A model generated the notes under the pieces. That model was not told where the DNA came from and made no database searches. It worked only from the letters and a program-made list of their open reading frames with translations. This document shows, piece by piece, positions 25,169 through 37,462 of a stretch of 64,000 nt of DNA. Numbering within the stretch: the first letter of the stretch is position 1; the number at the start of each line of letters is the position of its first letter. The stretch lies in NCBI RefSeq assembly GCF_020990385.1, contig NZ_CP087597.1, positions 1,139,001 to 1,203,000 on the forward strand, written 5' to 3'. The position numbers were made by a program, and so were the translations under genes. This DNA is from Paracoccus sp. MA. GTDB taxonomy: Bacteria; Pseudomonadota; Alphaproteobacteria; Rhodobacterales; Rhodobacteraceae.

Positions 25169-26269
25169 ATGTCCATCGTCATCGAGCACATGACCAAAAG
25201 CTTCGACGGCACCGCGGTGCTGCGCGGCATCGACCTGACCATCGAATCGGGCGAGCTGGTGGCGCTGCTCGGGCCCTCGGGTTCGGGCAAGACCACGCTG
25301 CTGAAGATCATCGCCGGGCTGGAATGGCCGAATTCGGGCGGGTTGGTGGTGCATGGCGCGGACTGGCTGCACCTGGCGGCGCAGGACCGCCGCATCGGCT
25401 TCGTCTTCCAGCATTACGCGCTGTTCCCGCATATGAGCGTGCGCGACAATATCGCCTTCGGCCTGACCGTGCGCCCGCGCGCCCAGCGGCCGGGCAAGGC
25501 GGTCATCGCGGCCAAGGTGGACCAGCTGCTGGAGTTTCTGCAGATCGCGCATCTGGGCGACCGCTACCCGGCGCAGCTTTCGGGCGGGCAGCGCCAGCGC
25601 GTCGCGCTTGGCCGGGCGCTGGCCATCGAGCCCACGGTGCTGCTGCTCGACGAGCCTTTCGGTGCGCTGGACGCCGCCGTGCGCCGCGACCTGCGCGCCT
25701 GGCTGCGCGATGTCCATGACGAGACCGGCTCGACCACGATCTTCGTCACCCATGACCAGGAGGAAGCCTTCGAGCTGGCCGACCGCGTCGTGGTGATGGG
25801 CGAGGGCCGGATCGAGCAGATCGGCAATGCCGACCAGATCCACGACCACCCCGCCAGCCCCTTCGTCGCCCGCTTCATGGGCGCGACCATCGAATTGCCG
25901 GTGGTGCTGCAGGCCGGCCGCGCCGAGGCGCAGGGGCTGGACAGCAGCCGCCTGCCGCGCCGCGCCCTGCCCGACGGGCCGGCCACGCTGTTCCTGCGCC
26001 CCGCCGACGTGACCCCGCTGGCCGATCCCGCCGGGCGCTGGCAGGTCGCGCACCGCACCAGCAACGGCGCCCTGCTGCGGCTGGACCTGACCGACGGCAC
26101 CGGTCATTTCGGCATCGACCTGCCCCGCCGCGCGCCCGAGGCGCAGGGCCTCGTCCCCGGCGCCCGCGTCAACCTGCGCCCCGAGGCGGGCACGATCTTT
26201 CCCGGCCCCCGCGCCCTGCCGCCGCAGGCCGCCGCCGCCGAATTCCCCCGCAAGGAGAAAAGCCTATGA
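25169..26269 (+). CDS. cysA: sulfate/thiosulfate ABC transporter ATPase
   Basis: 366-aa ATPase powering sulfate/thiosulfate uptake. Walker A is GPSGSGKTT (about residues 36-44), the signature [15 protein letters not shown], Walker B LLLDEPFGALD, and the switch VTHDQEEAFELADR. The C-terminal third carries a TOBE-like regulatory domain (LFLRPADVTPLADPAG). Identity as CysA rests mainly on its operon partners: a sulfate-binding protein and the CysT/CysW permeases follow, with a 4-nt overlap to the next gene. GGAGG precedes ATG 25169; the earlier in-frame start is in non-conserved sequence. Having the ATPase gene first differs from the enterobacterial order. Confidence 0.93.
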   Translation: MSIVIEHMTKSFDGTAVLRGIDLTIESGELVALLGPSGSGKTTLLKIIAGLEWPNSGGLVVHGADWLHLAAQDRRIGFVFQHYALFPHMSVRDNIAFGLTVRPRAQRPGKAVIAAKVDQLLEFLQIAHLGDRYPAQLSGGQRQRVALGRALAIEPTVLLLDEPFGALDAAVRRDLRAWLRDVHDETGSTTIFVTHDQEEAFELADRVVVMGEGRIEQIGNADQIHDHPASPFVARFMGATIELPVVLQAGRAEAQGLDSSRLPRRALPDGPATLFLRPADVTPLADPAGRWQVAHRTSNGALLRLDLTDGTGHFGIDLPRRAPEAQGLVPGARVNLRPEAGTIFPGPRALPPQAAAAEFPRKEKSL

Positions 26270-27264
26270 TGATCCGCAAGATTCACGTCGCCGCGCTGGC
26301 GCTTCTGCTGGGGTCCACCCCGGCGCTGGCCCAGGACAAGATCCTGAATGTCAGCTATGACATCGCCCGCGAGCTGTTCGAGGCGCTGAACCCCGAATTC
26401 CAGGCCTATTGGAAGGACAAGACCGGCCACGACGTGACCATCGACCAAAGCCATGCCGGCTCGTCGAAACAGGCGCGCGCCATCCTCGAGGGGCTGCCGG
26501 CCGATGTGGTGACCTTCAACCAGGAAACCGACGTGGACGTGCTGGCCGAGGGCGGGCTGGTGGCCGAGAACTGGCGCGAGGCCCTGCCCAACGGCGCCTC
26601 GCCCTATTACTCGCTGCCGGCCTTCCTGGTGCGCGAGGGCAATCCCAAGGGCATCAAGGACTGGGCGGACCTGGCGCGCGACGACGTGCAGGCGGTGTTC
26701 CCCAATCCTAAGACCAGCGGCAACGGGCGCTATACCTATCTGGCCGCCTATGCCTATGCCCTGACGCAAGAGGGCGGCACGCCCGAGAAGGCGCAGGAAT
26801 TCGTGGGCAAGATCTTTGCCAACGTGCCGGTCTTCGACACCGGCGGCCGCGCCGCCACCCAGACCTTCGCCGAGCGCAATATCGGCGACGTGCTCATCAC
26901 CTTCGAGGCCGAGACCAAGGCCATTGCCAAGCAATACGAGGCGCAGGGCTTCGAGGCGGTGACGCCGGCGACCAGCCTCTTCGCCGCCTTCCCGGTCGCC
27001 GTGGTGACCGAGAATGCCGAGAAGAACGGCACCACCGAAATCTCGACGGAATATCTCAACTGGCTCTATTCGCCCGAGGCGCAGGAGACGCTGGCCGAGA
27101 ACCATTTCCGCACCACCGACGAGGCGGTGACGGCGAAATACGCCGCCGAGTTCCCCGAGGTGAAGCTCTTGACCGTGGACGAGGTCTTCGGCGGCTGGGA
27201 CAAGGTCACGGCCGAGCATCTGGTCGAGGGCGGCATCCTCGACAAGGTCTTCGTCAACCAATGA
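26266..27264 (+). CDS. periplasmic sulfate-binding protein
   Basis: 332-aa periplasmic solute-binding protein of the Sbp/CysP family, delivering sulfate or thiosulfate to the CysTWA transporter. A signal peptide ends near TPALAQ-DK. Conserved segments are ILNVSYDIARELFEALNPEF, TIDQSHAGSSKQARAILEGLPADVVTFNQETDVD, NPKTSGNGRYTYLAAY and YSPEAQETLAENHFRTTD. AAGGAG lies upstream of the ATG, which overlaps the cysA stop. Whether sulfate or thiosulfate is preferred cannot be read from the sequence. Confidence 0.95.
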   Translation: MMIRKIHVAALALLLGSTPALAQDKILNVSYDIARELFEALNPEFQAYWKDKTGHDVTIDQSHAGSSKQARAILEGLPADVVTFNQETDVDVLAEGGLVAENWREALPNGASPYYSLPAFLVREGNPKGIKDWADLARDDVQAVFPNPKTSGNGRYTYLAAYAYALTQEGGTPEKAQEFVGKIFANVPVFDTGGRAATQTFAERNIGDVLITFEAETKAIAKQYEAQGFEAVTPATSLFAAFPVAVVTENAEKNGTTEISTEYLNWLYSPEAQETLAENHFRTTDEAVTAKYAAEFPEVKLLTVDEVFGGWDKVTAEHLVEGGILDKVFVNQ

Positions 27265-28106
27265 CCGCCGCCGCCGCGCCCATCCGCGCGAAACGCGTTT
27301 TGCCGGGGTTCTCGCTGAGCCTCGGCACGACGCTGCTTTACGTCGCGCTGGTGATCCTGATCCCGGTGGTGGCGCTGGTGCTGAAAGGGGCCGAGATCGG
27401 CCCGGCACGGTTCTGGGCCATCGTCACCGCGCCGCGCACGCTGGCGGCCTTGCGGGTGACGCTGACCGCCGCCGCCGCGGCCACCGTCTTCAACGCCTTC
27501 TACGGCCTGCTGATGGCCTGGGTGCTGACGCGCTACGACTTTCCGGGCAAGCGCATCCTCGACGCGCTGATGGACATTCCCTTCGCCCTGCCGACCGCCG
27601 TCGCCGGCATCTCGCTGACCGCGCTTTATTCGGCGAACGGCTGGTTCGGCGCGCCGCTGACCGGGGCGGGGATCGAGCTGGTCTATACGCTGGGCGGCGT
27701 GATCCTGGCGATGACCTTCACCTCGATCCCCTTCGTGGTGCGCGCCATCCAGCCGGTGCTGGAGGATCTGGACCCGGCGCTGGAACAGGCGGCGATGACG
27801 CTGGGCGCCCGGCCCTTCGCCATCTTCCGCCGCGTCGTGCTGCCGGCGATCCTGCCGGCTTGGCTGGCGGGCTCGACCGTGGCCTTCGCCCGATCCCTGG
27901 GCGAGTTCGGCGCGGTGGTGTTCATCGCCGGCAACCTGCCCTTCAAGACCGAGATCGCGGCGCTGCTGGCTTTCATCCGGCTGGAGGAATACGACTATCA
28001 GGGCGCAGCCGCCATTGCGCTGGTGCTGCTGCTCATTGCGCTGATCCTGCTGGCGCTGTCGAACCTGATCCAGTTCCGGGCCGCCCGCCATCTGGAGGCC
28101 CGGTGA
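27261..28106 (+). CDS. cysT: sulfate ABC transporter permease CysT
   Basis: 281-aa inner-membrane permease with six or so membrane helices (LLYVALVILIPVVALVLKGA, ATVFNAFYGLLMAWVLTRY and the C-terminal AAAIALVLLLIALILLALSNL). The EAA loop that docks to CysA is EQAAMTLGARPFAIFRRVVLPAILPAWLAG. It overlaps the binding-protein gene by 4 nt and the cysW start by 1 nt (TGATG), so the complex is made from one transcript. Confidence 0.95.
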   Translation: MTAAAAPIRAKRVLPGFSLSLGTTLLYVALVILIPVVALVLKGAEIGPARFWAIVTAPRTLAALRVTLTAAAAATVFNAFYGLLMAWVLTRYDFPGKRILDALMDIPFALPTAVAGISLTALYSANGWFGAPLTGAGIELVYTLGGVILAMTFTSIPFVVRAIQPVLEDLDPALEQAAMTLGARPFAIFRRVVLPAILPAWLAGSTVAFARSLGEFGAVVFIAGNLPFKTEIAALLAFIRLEEYDYQGAAAIALVLLLIALILLALSNLIQFRAARHLEAR

Positions 28107-28930
28107 TGAGCACCCTCGCCCTTACCCATGCCCCCGGCCAAAGCCGCACGGTGCCGCGCCTGCTGATCGGGCTGGCCTTCGTGCTGACGGCGATCTTTGT
28201 CGTGGCGCCCCTGGCCTTCATCTTCTGGCGCGCCTTCGCCGAGGGCTGGGCGGTCTATCTGAAGAACATTGCCGATCCGCTGGTCCTGCATGCGATCTGG
28301 CTGACCACGGTGGTCGCGGTGATCGTGGTGCCGGTCAACATCGCCTTCGGCATCGCCGCCGCCTGGGCCATCGCCCGCTTCCGCTTTCCGGGGCGCAAGC
28401 TGCTGATGGTGCTGATCGAGATCCCCTTCTCGATCTCGCCGATCATCGCCGGCATCTGCTACCTGCTGCTTTACGGCCGGCAGGGCCTCTTGGGCCCCTG
28501 GCTGGCCGCGCATGACCTGAAGGTGATGTTTGCCCTGCCCGGCATCGTGCTGGTCACCATGTTCGTCACCGCCCCCTTCGTGGTGCGCGAGGTGCTGCCG
28601 CTGATGCAGGCACAGGGCTCGGAACAGGAACAGGCGGCAGTCACCCTGGGCGCGCGCGGCTGGCAGGTGTTTTCCCGCGTCACCCTGCCCAATATCCGCT
28701 GGGCGCTGCTTTACGGCGCGGTGCTGTGCACGGCCCGCGCAGTGGGCGAATTCGGCGGAGTCTCGGTGGTTTCGGGCTCGATCCGCGGCCAGACCAACAC
28801 CCTGCCGCTGCAGATCGAACTGATGTTCAACGACCTCAACACCACCGGCGCCTTTGCCGCCGCCTCGACCCTGACCGTCATTGCGCTGGTGGTGCTGGTC
28901 GTGAAGGCGGCGCTGGAAAGCCGCAGGTAA
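28106..28930 (+). CDS. cysW: sulfate ABC transporter permease CysW
   Basis: 274-aa partner permease of CysT. Membrane helices include LLIGLAFVLTAIFVVAPLAFIFW, VAVIVVPVNIAFGIAAAWAIA and the last TVIALVVLVVKAAL. The EAA loop EQEQAAVTLGARGWQVFSRVTLPNIRWALLYG and the family segment EFGGVSVVSGSIRGQTNTLPLQIE identify it as CysW. The start at 28106 lies in the TGATG overlap with cysT; the in-frame upstream extension overlaps cysT antiphase and is not used. It ends the cys operon. Confidence 0.95.
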   Translation: MSTLALTHAPGQSRTVPRLLIGLAFVLTAIFVVAPLAFIFWRAFAEGWAVYLKNIADPLVLHAIWLTTVVAVIVVPVNIAFGIAAAWAIARFRFPGRKLLMVLIEIPFSISPIIAGICYLLLYGRQGLLGPWLAAHDLKVMFALPGIVLVTMFVTAPFVVREVLPLMQAQGSEQEQAAVTLGARGWQVFSRVTLPNIRWALLYGAVLCTARAVGEFGGVSVVSGSIRGQTNTLPLQIELMFNDLNTTGAFAAASTLTVIALVVLVVKAALESRR

Positions 28931-28991
28931 CGCCTCGTAACTGGCGGGAATGTCAGTGGACTTGGCATCCCGCCCCGCCTAGGCTGCTGCC

Positions 28992-29717
28992 ATGGATGCC
29001 GCGATCAAGGACCCGCAGAAGACCTGCCCCGAACTGCCCAAGCCGCGCAGCTTCTGGCAGCGCATCGCCGACCGGCTGGCGGCGATCGTCGGCGCGCGCC
29101 GTGCCGCCACCCCGCCCGAGAAATCGGTGGCCTTCACCATCGCGGTGATCGCGCTGGGGGCCAAGCTCGCCAAGGCCGACGGCGCCGTGGCGCGTTCCGA
29201 GGTGGCGGCCTTTCGCCGCGTCTTCATCATCCCCCGTTCCGAGGAAAAGAACGCCGCCCGGGTCTTCGACCTGGCGCGGCAGGATGTCGCCGGTTTCGAC
29301 GCCTGGGCGCGGCGCATCGCGGCCATGTTCCCGCCGGGCGACCCGGTGCTGGCCGATGTGGTCGAGGGGCTGTTCATCATCGCCGTCGCCGACAGCGACC
29401 TGCACGAAGCCGAGATCATCTTCATCGACGAGGTGGCGCGCATCTTCGGCCTGCCGCCCGCGCAGGTGGCGGCGATCCGCGCCCGCCACGACCGCCGGCA
29501 GGGCTGCCCTTCCTGCGAGGTGCTGGGCGTGACGCCCGACACGCCGCTGCCCGAGGCGCGGCGGCGCTGGCGCGAACTGGTGCGTGAAAGCCACCCCGAC
29601 CGCGCCCTGGCCCGCGGCCTGCCGCCCGAGGCGATCCGCCTGGCCGAGGCCCGCACCCGCGCCCTGAACGAGGCCTGGGAGAATTTCCGCAACATGCACC
29701 GGATGCGCCCGGCCTGA
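28992..29717 (+). CDS. TerB and J-domain (DjlA-like) co-chaperone
   Basis: 241-aa protein with a TerB/tellurite-resistance-type helical domain (about residues 45-160, EKSVAFTIAVIALGAKLAKADGAVARSEVAAFRRVF and VEGLFIIAVADSDLHEAEIIFIDEVARIFGL) followed by a C-terminal J domain (CEVLGVTPDTPLPEARRRWRELVRESHPDRAL) with the HPD motif at 201-203. The domain order is that of DjlA, but the N-terminal membrane anchor of E. coli DjlA is missing, so this form should be cytosolic. It would stimulate DnaK on unknown clients. There is no strong ribosome binding site before ATG 28992. Confidence 0.87.
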   Translation: MDAAIKDPQKTCPELPKPRSFWQRIADRLAAIVGARRAATPPEKSVAFTIAVIALGAKLAKADGAVARSEVAAFRRVFIIPRSEEKNAARVFDLARQDVAGFDAWARRIAAMFPPGDPVLADVVEGLFIIAVADSDLHEAEIIFIDEVARIFGLPPAQVAAIRARHDRRQGCPSCEVLGVTPDTPLPEARRRWRELVRESHPDRALARGLPPEAIRLAEARTRALNEAWENFRNMHRMRPA

Positions 29718-29773
29718 GGGAACCCGCCCGGACCGGCGCCCGTTTCCCCTGCGAACAGCCGAAGGACCGGCCT

Positions 29774-30271
29774 ATGCGCAATCCCGTTCTCGCCCTGATG
29801 CTCTGCGTGCTCATGTCCCCCGCCGCCATGGCGCAGGAGTACGAGCCGCCGCTGGCCGACGAGCCGCCGCCCGAGATGACGCCCGAGGCGACGCCCGCCC
29901 CGGAATCCGACACGCTGGAACGCGGTCTGGAAAACTTCATGCGCAATCTGCTGGATCGGGCCGAACCGCATCTGGACCGGCTTGGCCGGGACCTGGGCGA
30001 CACGCTGGGCTCGGTCGCGCCGGTGCTGCAGGATATCGGCAAGCTGATGGACGACGTGCGCCATTACCAGGCGCCCGAGCGGCTGGAAAACGGCGATATC
30101 CTGATCCGCCGCCGCGCCGACGCGCCGCCCCCGCCGCCGGTGGGCGATACGCTGCGCGACATGCTGCGCCCGCCGCCCGGGGACGATCCGCGCCTGAACC
30201 CGCGCCCGGACGATCCCGGCGCGCCGCAGCCGCTGCCCGAGCGCGACCCGGAAAGCGAGATCGAGCTTTAA
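29774..30271 (+). CDS. exported hypothetical protein, Pro-rich tail
   Basis: 165-aa protein with a signal peptide (MRNPVLALMLCVLMSPAAMAQ), an acidic/Pro-rich stretch, a central amphipathic helical segment (TLERGLENFMRNLLDRAEPHLDRLGRDLGDTLGSVAPVLQDIGKLM, about residues 47-93), the short motif RHYQAPERLENGDILIRRR and a Pro/Asp-rich C-terminus. It is conserved in my recollection among Rhodobacterales but has no assigned function; annotations as AAA+ ATPase seen for relatives are unsupported, as no P-loop exists. AAGGA lies upstream of the ATG. Confidence 0.75.
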   Translation: MRNPVLALMLCVLMSPAAMAQEYEPPLADEPPPEMTPEATPAPESDTLERGLENFMRNLLDRAEPHLDRLGRDLGDTLGSVAPVLQDIGKLMDDVRHYQAPERLENGDILIRRRADAPPPPPVGDTLRDMLRPPPGDDPRLNPRPDDPGAPQPLPERDPESEIEL

Positions 30272-30313
30272 GGCATTTCCAGCAGGTGGACGCCGATTGT
30301 CCCCGGAAACGCT

Positions 30314-31527
30314 TCAGGGCGCGAAGCTCTCGACCCAGTCGATCAGCCGCGGCAGGCTGTGCCGGTGCAGGTCATAGCCGTCCAGGATCGTCTGCCGCGC
30401 CGCCGCCTGCAGCCGCGCGGCATCGGGATCGCCGGCCAGCCCGCGGATCAGCGCCGCCTCCAGCGCCGGCTGGTCGAAGAACGGCACCAGCCGGCCGTTC
30501 TCGCCGTCGCGGACCAGTTCGCGCACCGGCTCGGTATCCGAGCCGACGACATAGCAGCCCGCCGCCATCGCCTCGGTCAGCGACCAGCTGAGCACGAAGG
30601 GATAGGTCAGGTAGCAATGCACCCGGGCGACCTGCAGCAGCGCCAGATATTGCGGATAGGGCACGCGGCCCATGAAATGCACGCGCGCCGGGTCCAGCCG
30701 GCCGTCCAGTTCCGCCAGCAGCTTTTCCTTCCAGCTGGCCGCGTCCCGGGGCAGGCCGCCATAGCTGACGCCGTCGCCGCCGACCAGCACCACCTGCGCA
30801 TCCGGCCGCGCCCGCAGCACTTCGGGCAGCGCGCGCATGAAGCGGTGAAAGCCGCGATAGGGCTCCAGCGAACGCGAGACATAGGTCAGCACCTCGTCCC
30901 CGGCCTGCAGCTTGCGCCCGTCGGGCAGCAGGAATTCGGCCAGCGGATTGGGGCAGACCTTCAGCGTGTCGATACCGTCATGGATCACCGTCAGCTTGCC
31001 GCGCAGCTCGGGCGGAAAGGAATTCGCCTGGTATTCGGTCGGCGCCAGCCCGGCATCGGCCTGCACCAGCCCCTGGATCAGATGCGCCGAGCGGGCGACG
31101 GTGCTGACCCGCCCCTCGTCGCTGTCCGGGCTGATCTCGGGGTCGAAGCCGACGTCGTGGCCACGGGTGCGATACATGAGTTCGGCATAGACCAGCAGCT
31201 TCGCCTCGGGCCAGATCTCGCGCAGGAACAGCGTCTCGCCCCAGCCGCTATGGCCGAAGATCACGTCGGGCGTATAGCCGTGCCGGTCGCGCAATGCCCG
31301 GCAGCCGCGCGCGGCCAGCCAGCCGCGCTCGGCATGGTCGCTATAGGTGCGGCCCAGCATCGGCGGCAGCTTCAGCTCGCCCGGCGCCTTGTAGCGCACC
31401 ACGCGGACCGGCGAGGGGCGCGGGTTCGTCTCGTCCGTCAGGCCCAGCACGTGATGGCCGCGCGCCGCCAGGGCCGGCGCCAGATGCAGGAACTGCGCCG
31501 GGAAATTCTGGTGGACGAACAGGATTT

Positions 31528-31531
<4 letters not shown>
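30314..31531 (-). CDS. glycosyltransferase, GT4-like
   Basis: 405-aa GT-B fold glycosyltransferase. The N-terminal domain begins MKILFVHQNFPAQFLHLAPALAARGH and has an unusual GELKLPPMLGRTYSDHAERG segment; the C-terminal domain has TYVSRSLEPYRGFHRFMRALPEVL, VVLVGGDGVSYG, RVPYPQYLALLQVARVHCYLTYPFVLSWSLTEAMAAGC and GSDTEPVRELVRDGENGRLV, the donor-binding E-x7-E-type region. The substrate is unknown, probably a surface polysaccharide. Its start overlaps the stop of the peptide-transporter ATPase by 4 nt, so it is the last gene of that operon, an odd pairing. Confidence 0.9.
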
Positions 31532-33119
<1,588 letters not shown>

Positions 33120-33123
<4 letters not shown>

Positions 33124-34226
33124 CGGAAGGTCTTTCTTGGGTCGAAGGCGTCGCGCACGCCCTCGAAGATGAACACCAGCAGCGACAGCATGATGGCGAA
33201 GCTGAAGAAGGCGGTGAAGCCCAGCCAGGGCGCCTGCAGGTTCTGCTTGGCCTGCAGGGCCAGCTCGCCCAGCGATGGGGCCGAGCTGGGCAGGCCGTAG
33301 CCCAGATAATCCAGCGCCGCCAGCGACGAGATGGTGCCGGTGACCACGAAGGGCAGCATGGTCAGCGTCGCCACCATGGCATTGGGCAGGATATGGCGGA
33401 ACATGATCGTGCGGTCATTCACCCCCAGCGCCCGCGCCGCCCGGACATATTCGAAGTTGCGCGCCCGCAGGAACTCGGCCCGCACCACGCCGACCAATGC
33501 CGGCCAGCCGAACAGGATCGAGACGAAGACCAGCAGCCAGAAACTTCGCCCCAGGATCGCGAACAGGATAATAATCACGTAAAGAGAAGGGGTTGAGCTC
33601 CATATCTCAAGCAATCTCTGAAAGACCAGATCGGTGCGCCCGCCAAAATAGCCCTGCACTGCGCCCGCCGCGATGCCCAGAAGCGAGGCGACCACGGTCA
33701 CGATCAGCGTGAACAGGATCGACAGGCGGAAGCCGTAGATCACCCGCGCCAGCACATCGCGCGAGGTGTCGTCGGTGCCCAGCCAATGGGCGCTGTCCGG
33801 CGCGCTGGGGGCGGTGCCGACATTGTTGATGGTGCGATAGTGATAGGGGATCGGCGGCCAGAGCATCCAGCCCTTCTCGATCGGCTCGCCCGCGACCGTG
33901 CCGGTTTCGCGCGCCTCCTGCTCGGTCGCCTCGGGGTCGTCCCAGCATTCGGGCCTTCCGCCGGTGCGGATCAGGCATTGCACGCCCGGATCGGTATAGA
34001 TCGCCTCGGTGCCGAAATCGCCGCCGAAGGCGGTCTCGGGATAGAAGCGATAGACGGGGAAATGCAGCTCGCCCCGATAGCTGACTAGGATCGGCTTGTC
34101 GTTGGCGATCAGTTCCGCGAACAGCGAGGCGACGAACAGGATGGTGAAGACGACCAGCGACCAGAAGGCGCGCTTGTTGCGGCGGAAATTGCGCAGCCGG
34201 CGGCGGTTCAGCTCGGTCATCGCCAT
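33120..34226 (-). CDS. peptide ABC transporter permease, YejE-like
   Basis: 368-aa inner-membrane permease. The start [24 protein letters not shown] leads into the first membrane helix and a large periplasmic insert (about residues 50-150, IANDKPILVSYRGELHFPVYRFYPETAFGGDF...) that is a hallmark of YejE. The remaining helices and the EAA loop (YVRAARALGVNDRTIMFRHILPNAMVATLTMLP) follow. ATG 34226 has GGAGGG 7 nt upstream and overlaps the yejB stop by 1 nt; the open frame continuing further left is antiphase to yejB and not used. Confidence 0.94.
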
Positions 34227-35365
34227 CAGCCGGCCCTCCGCTCGAAATCGATGCGCGGGTCGACCAGCACATACATCAGGTCCGAGAGGATCCCGACCAG
34301 CAGGCCCAGCAGGCCGAAGACGTAAAGCGTGCCGAAGATCACCGGGTAGTCGCGCTGCACCGCCGCCTCGAAGCCCAGCCGCCCGAGGCCGTCGAGCGAG
34401 AAGATGGTCTCGATCAGGATCGAGGAGCCGAAGAACACGCCGAGGAACATCGACGGAAACCCGGCGATCACGATCAGCATGGCGTTGCGGAACACATGGC
34501 CGTAAAGAACCCGGCCCTCGGTCAGGCCCTTGGCGCGGGCGGTCATCACATATTGCTTGTTGATCTCGTCCAGGAAGCTGTTCTTGGTCAAGAGCGTCAG
34601 CGTGGCGAAGCTGGAGATGGTGGTGGCCGTCACCGGCAGGGCGATGTGCCACAGGTAGTCCTTGACCTTGCCCCAAAGGCTCAGATCGGCCCAGTTGTCC
34701 GAGGTCAGCCCGCGCAGCGGAAAGATCTGCCAGTAGCTGCCGCCCGCGAACAGCACCATCAGCAGCACCGCGAACAGGAAGGCCGGGATGGCATAGCCGA
34801 CGATGATCGCACCCGAAGTCCAGGTGTCGAAGGGCGTGCCGTTCCGGACCGCCTTGCGGATGCCCAGCGGGATCGAGATCAGATAGGCGATCAGCGTCGA
34901 CCACAGCCCCAGCGTGATCGAGACCGGCATCTTTTCCAGCACCAGGTCGATCACCGAGATCGAGCGGAAGAAACTGATGCCGAAATCGAAGCGGACGTAA
35001 TTGCCCAGCATGATCAGGAAACGCTCGGCCGCGCCGATCTTTTCCTTGTCGCAATCGGGCGACCTCAGGTCAGGCTCGCCCTGATGATCGGACGCGCAGA
35101 CGATCTTGGCAAAGCCCATCTGCACTTCCAGCTGGTCCAGCAGCTCGGGCGGGATGCCGCGGGCGCCGGCATATTCGGTGTTCTGCGGCGCCTCGCCGGC
35201 GCCGCCGGTGATGTTGCGCAGCGCGTCGCCCTCGCCCTGGACGCGGGCGATGATCTGTTCGATCGGGCCGCCGGGGACGAATTGCGTCAGCGTGAAATTG
35301 ACCAGCATGATGCCGATCAGCGTGGGTATGATCAGCAGCAAGCGCCGCAGGATATAGGCTGCCAT
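34226..35365 (-). CDS. peptide ABC transporter permease, YejB-like
   Basis: 379-aa inner-membrane permease beginning [40 protein letters not shown], the typical DppB/OppB first helix. An insert at about residues 45-110 ([34 protein letters not shown]...) is characteristic of YejB. The EAA-type loop is [44 protein letters not shown] precedes the ATG. It lies 43 nt after the binding-protein gene. Confidence 0.94.
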   Translation of the reverse strand: MAAYILRRLLLIIPTLIGIMLVNFTLTQFVPGGPIEQIIARVQGEGDALRNITGGAGEAPQNTEYAGARGIPPELLDQLEVQMGFAKIVCASDHQGEPDLRSPDCDKEKIGAAERFLIMLGNYVRFDFGISFFRSISVIDLVLEKMPVSITLGLWSTLIAYLISIPLGIRKAVRNGTPFDTWTSGAIIVGYAIPAFLFAVLLMVLFAGGSYWQIFPLRGLTSDNWADLSLWGKVKDYLWHIALPVTATTISSFATLTLLTKNSFLDEINKQYVMTARAKGLTEGRVLYGHVFRNAMLIVIAGFPSMFLGVFFGSSILIETIFSLDGLGRLGFEAAVQRDYPVIFGTLYVFGLLGLLVGILSDLMYVLVDPRIDFERRAG

Positions 35366-35408
35366 CCGTCCCCTTGCTCCGCCTTGATCCGCGCCGGTCC
35401 CGAAGGCC

Positions 35409-37271
35409 CTAGCGCAGCGCGCCGGATTGTTTCAGCTTTGCCGCCTTATCCGCGTCATGCCACCAGAAATCAAGCTCGCCCAGCGCATAGGGCGGCAAGG
35501 TCTCGGGATGGCCGAAGATGTCGTAATAGGCGACGGTATGCTCGGCCTTGAACCATTGCGGCACCCAGAAGCGCAGGGCGCGCAGGCTGCGGTCCAGCGC
35601 ATGGGCAACGGTGGTCATCTCTTCCTGCGTGGTCGCCTCGATGCCCAGCTGGATCAGCCGGTCGATGGCCGGATTGGCCAGGCCCATCGGGTTGAACACG
35701 TCGCCGACATTTTCCGAACCGAAGGTCTGCTCGGTGTCTCCGGACAGGAAATAGCTCTGGGCCAGCTGATCCGTCACGATGTCGAAATCATGGCTGCGGG
35801 TGCGCGCCGTCAGTTGCGCATCGTCCACCCGCAGGTTCACCGCGTCGATGCCCACGGCGCGCAGGTTCTGCACGAAGGGGTTGATCACTCGGTCGAAGGT
35901 GGCGCTGTCGTTCAGGAACTCGACCCGCAGCAGCTCGCCCTTGGCATTGCGGCGCAGCCCGTCCGCGCCCGGCTTCCAGCCCGCCTCGTCCAGCAGCCGG
36001 GCGGCCTCGCGCATGTTCCTGCGGTCAAGCTGCGTCTTGCCCGAAACCGGCTGCAGCACGGCGTCATCGGTCAGCACGCCCGGCGGCAGATCCTTGGCCA
36101 GCGGCTGCAGCAGCGCCAGCTCGGCTTCGCTGGGCTTGCCCTCGGCCATGAGCGGGCTGTTTTCCCAGGGCGAGTTCACCCGCTCGTAGAGCCCATAGAA
36201 CAGCGTCTCGTTCGACCATTCGAAATTGAACATGAGCCCGATGGCCTCGCGCACGCGGATGTCCTGGAACTTCGGCCGGCGCAGGTTGAAGACCCAGCCC
36301 TGGCCCGAGGCGATGGTGCCGTCGGGCAGCGCCTCCTTCTTCACCGCGCCGGACTGCACGGCGGGGAAATCGTAGCGCGTCGCCCAGTGGATCGAGCTCG
36401 CCTCGTTGCGGAACGTGTAGACCCCGGCCTTGAAGGCCTCGAAGGCGCTGTCGTAATCGCCGAAATACTCGACGCGGATGCGGTCGAAATTGTGCCGCCC
36501 GACATTGATCGGCAGGTCCTTGCCCCAGTAATCGGGATTGCGGCGCAGGGTGATCGAGCGGCCCATGTCGGCGCGGTCGAACATATAGGGCCCCGAGCCG
36601 ACGAAGGGGATATTGCTCGACTGTTCGATGTCGCGCTTGTTCTTGCGGAAATCCTCGCGCGAGAAGACGATCTGGCCGCCCACCGACTGGATCACGTCGC
36701 GGCGCGGATAATCCGGCCGGAAGATGAACTTGATGCTGTGATCGTCGATCACCTCGGCCTTGGCGACGATCTTCGAGATGATCGTGCGATAGGAGGACAG
36801 GCCCTTGTCGCGCAAGAGCTCGAAGGAAAACAGCACGTCATGCGCGGTCACCGGCGTTCCGTCCGAGAATTTCGCCTCGGGGCGCAGGTGGAAGATCACC
36901 CAGTCGCGGCTTTCGGGGTATTCGATGGTCTCGCAAAGCAGGCAATAGGCGGTGCCGATCTCGTCGGCCACGCTTTCCATCAGCGGCTCCAGCATGGCGT
37001 TGGACAGCGCCGCCGCGCGGCCGCGATGGGTATAGGGATTGTAGCTGTCGAAGCCGCCGCTGGCCCATTCCGAGATCTCGCCGCCCTTCGGCGCCTCGGG
37101 GTTCACATAGCGCAGATGCGGGAAGTCCGCAGGCAGTTCCGGCGTGCCGAAGATCGCGATTCCATGCGAGCGGATGGTTCCGGGTTGCGGCTGCTCCTGC
37201 GCCAGGGACCAGCCGGGCATCAGAGCCATAAGCGCAACCATCGGGGCATGTCGCAGGAAGGGCATCGTCAT
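35409..37271 (-). CDS. extracellular peptide-binding protein, YejA-like
   Basis: 620-aa periplasmic binding protein of the SBP_bac_5 family, the receptor of the YejABEF-type peptide/microcin C importer encoded downstream. The signal peptide [20 protein letters not shown] ends near WSLAQ. Family segments include [76 protein letters not shown] and NFRRP-like [26 protein letters not shown]. It is the first gene of yejA-B-E-F plus glycosyltransferase. Starts at 37271 and 37265 are both possible; I took the first. Confidence 0.94.
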   Translation of the reverse strand: MTMPFLRHAPMVALMALMPGWSLAQEQPQPGTIRSHGIAIFGTPELPADFPHLRYVNPEAPKGGEISEWASGGFDSYNPYTHRGRAAALSNAMLEPLMESVADEIGTAYCLLCETIEYPESRDWVIFHLRPEAKFSDGTPVTAHDVLFSFELLRDKGLSSYRTIISKIVAKAEVIDDHSIKFIFRPDYPRRDVIQSVGGQIVFSREDFRKNKRDIEQSSNIPFVGSGPYMFDRADMGRSITLRRNPDYWGKDLPINVGRHNFDRIRVEYFGDYDSAFEAFKAGVYTFRNEASSIHWATRYDFPAVQSGAVKKEALPDGTIASGQGWVFNLRRPKFQDIRVREAIGLMFNFEWSNETLFYGLYERVNSPWENSPLMAEGKPSEAELALLQPLAKDLPPGVLTDDAVLQPVSGKTQLDRRNMREAARLLDEAGWKPGADGLRRNAKGELLRVEFLNDSATFDRVINPFVQNLRAVGIDAVNLRVDDAQLTARTRSHDFDIVTDQLAQSYFLSGDTEQTFGSENVGDVFNPMGLANPAIDRLIQLGIEATTQEEMTTVAHALDRSLRALRFWVPQWFKAEHTVAYYDIFGHPETLPPYALGELDFWWHDADKAAKLKQSGALR

Positions 37272-37406
37272 CGGGTCTTGCTGATCCTTGTTCTGTCCGG
37301 CTCGGGCATCGGCCGCCTCGGGCGCAAGGCTAGCAGCCATCCGCCCCGGTTCAACATGCAAATGCGTGATCCGCCCGGCCAGCCCCGTGCAAGCCGCCGT
37401 GCCGGC

Positions 37407-37435
37407 AAGAAAAAGGGCGCCCCAAGGGGACGCCC
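37407..37435 (-). terminator. intrinsic terminator after cytochrome c552
   Basis: On the minus strand a stem GGGCGTCCCC / GGGGCGCCC with a 2-nt CTT-type loop and one bulge is followed by CTTTTTCTT-like T-rich sequence. It lies 28 nt after the cytochrome stop. Confidence 0.75.
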
Positions 37436-37462
37436 GCCATGGTTTTGCGGCACGCAGGGGCC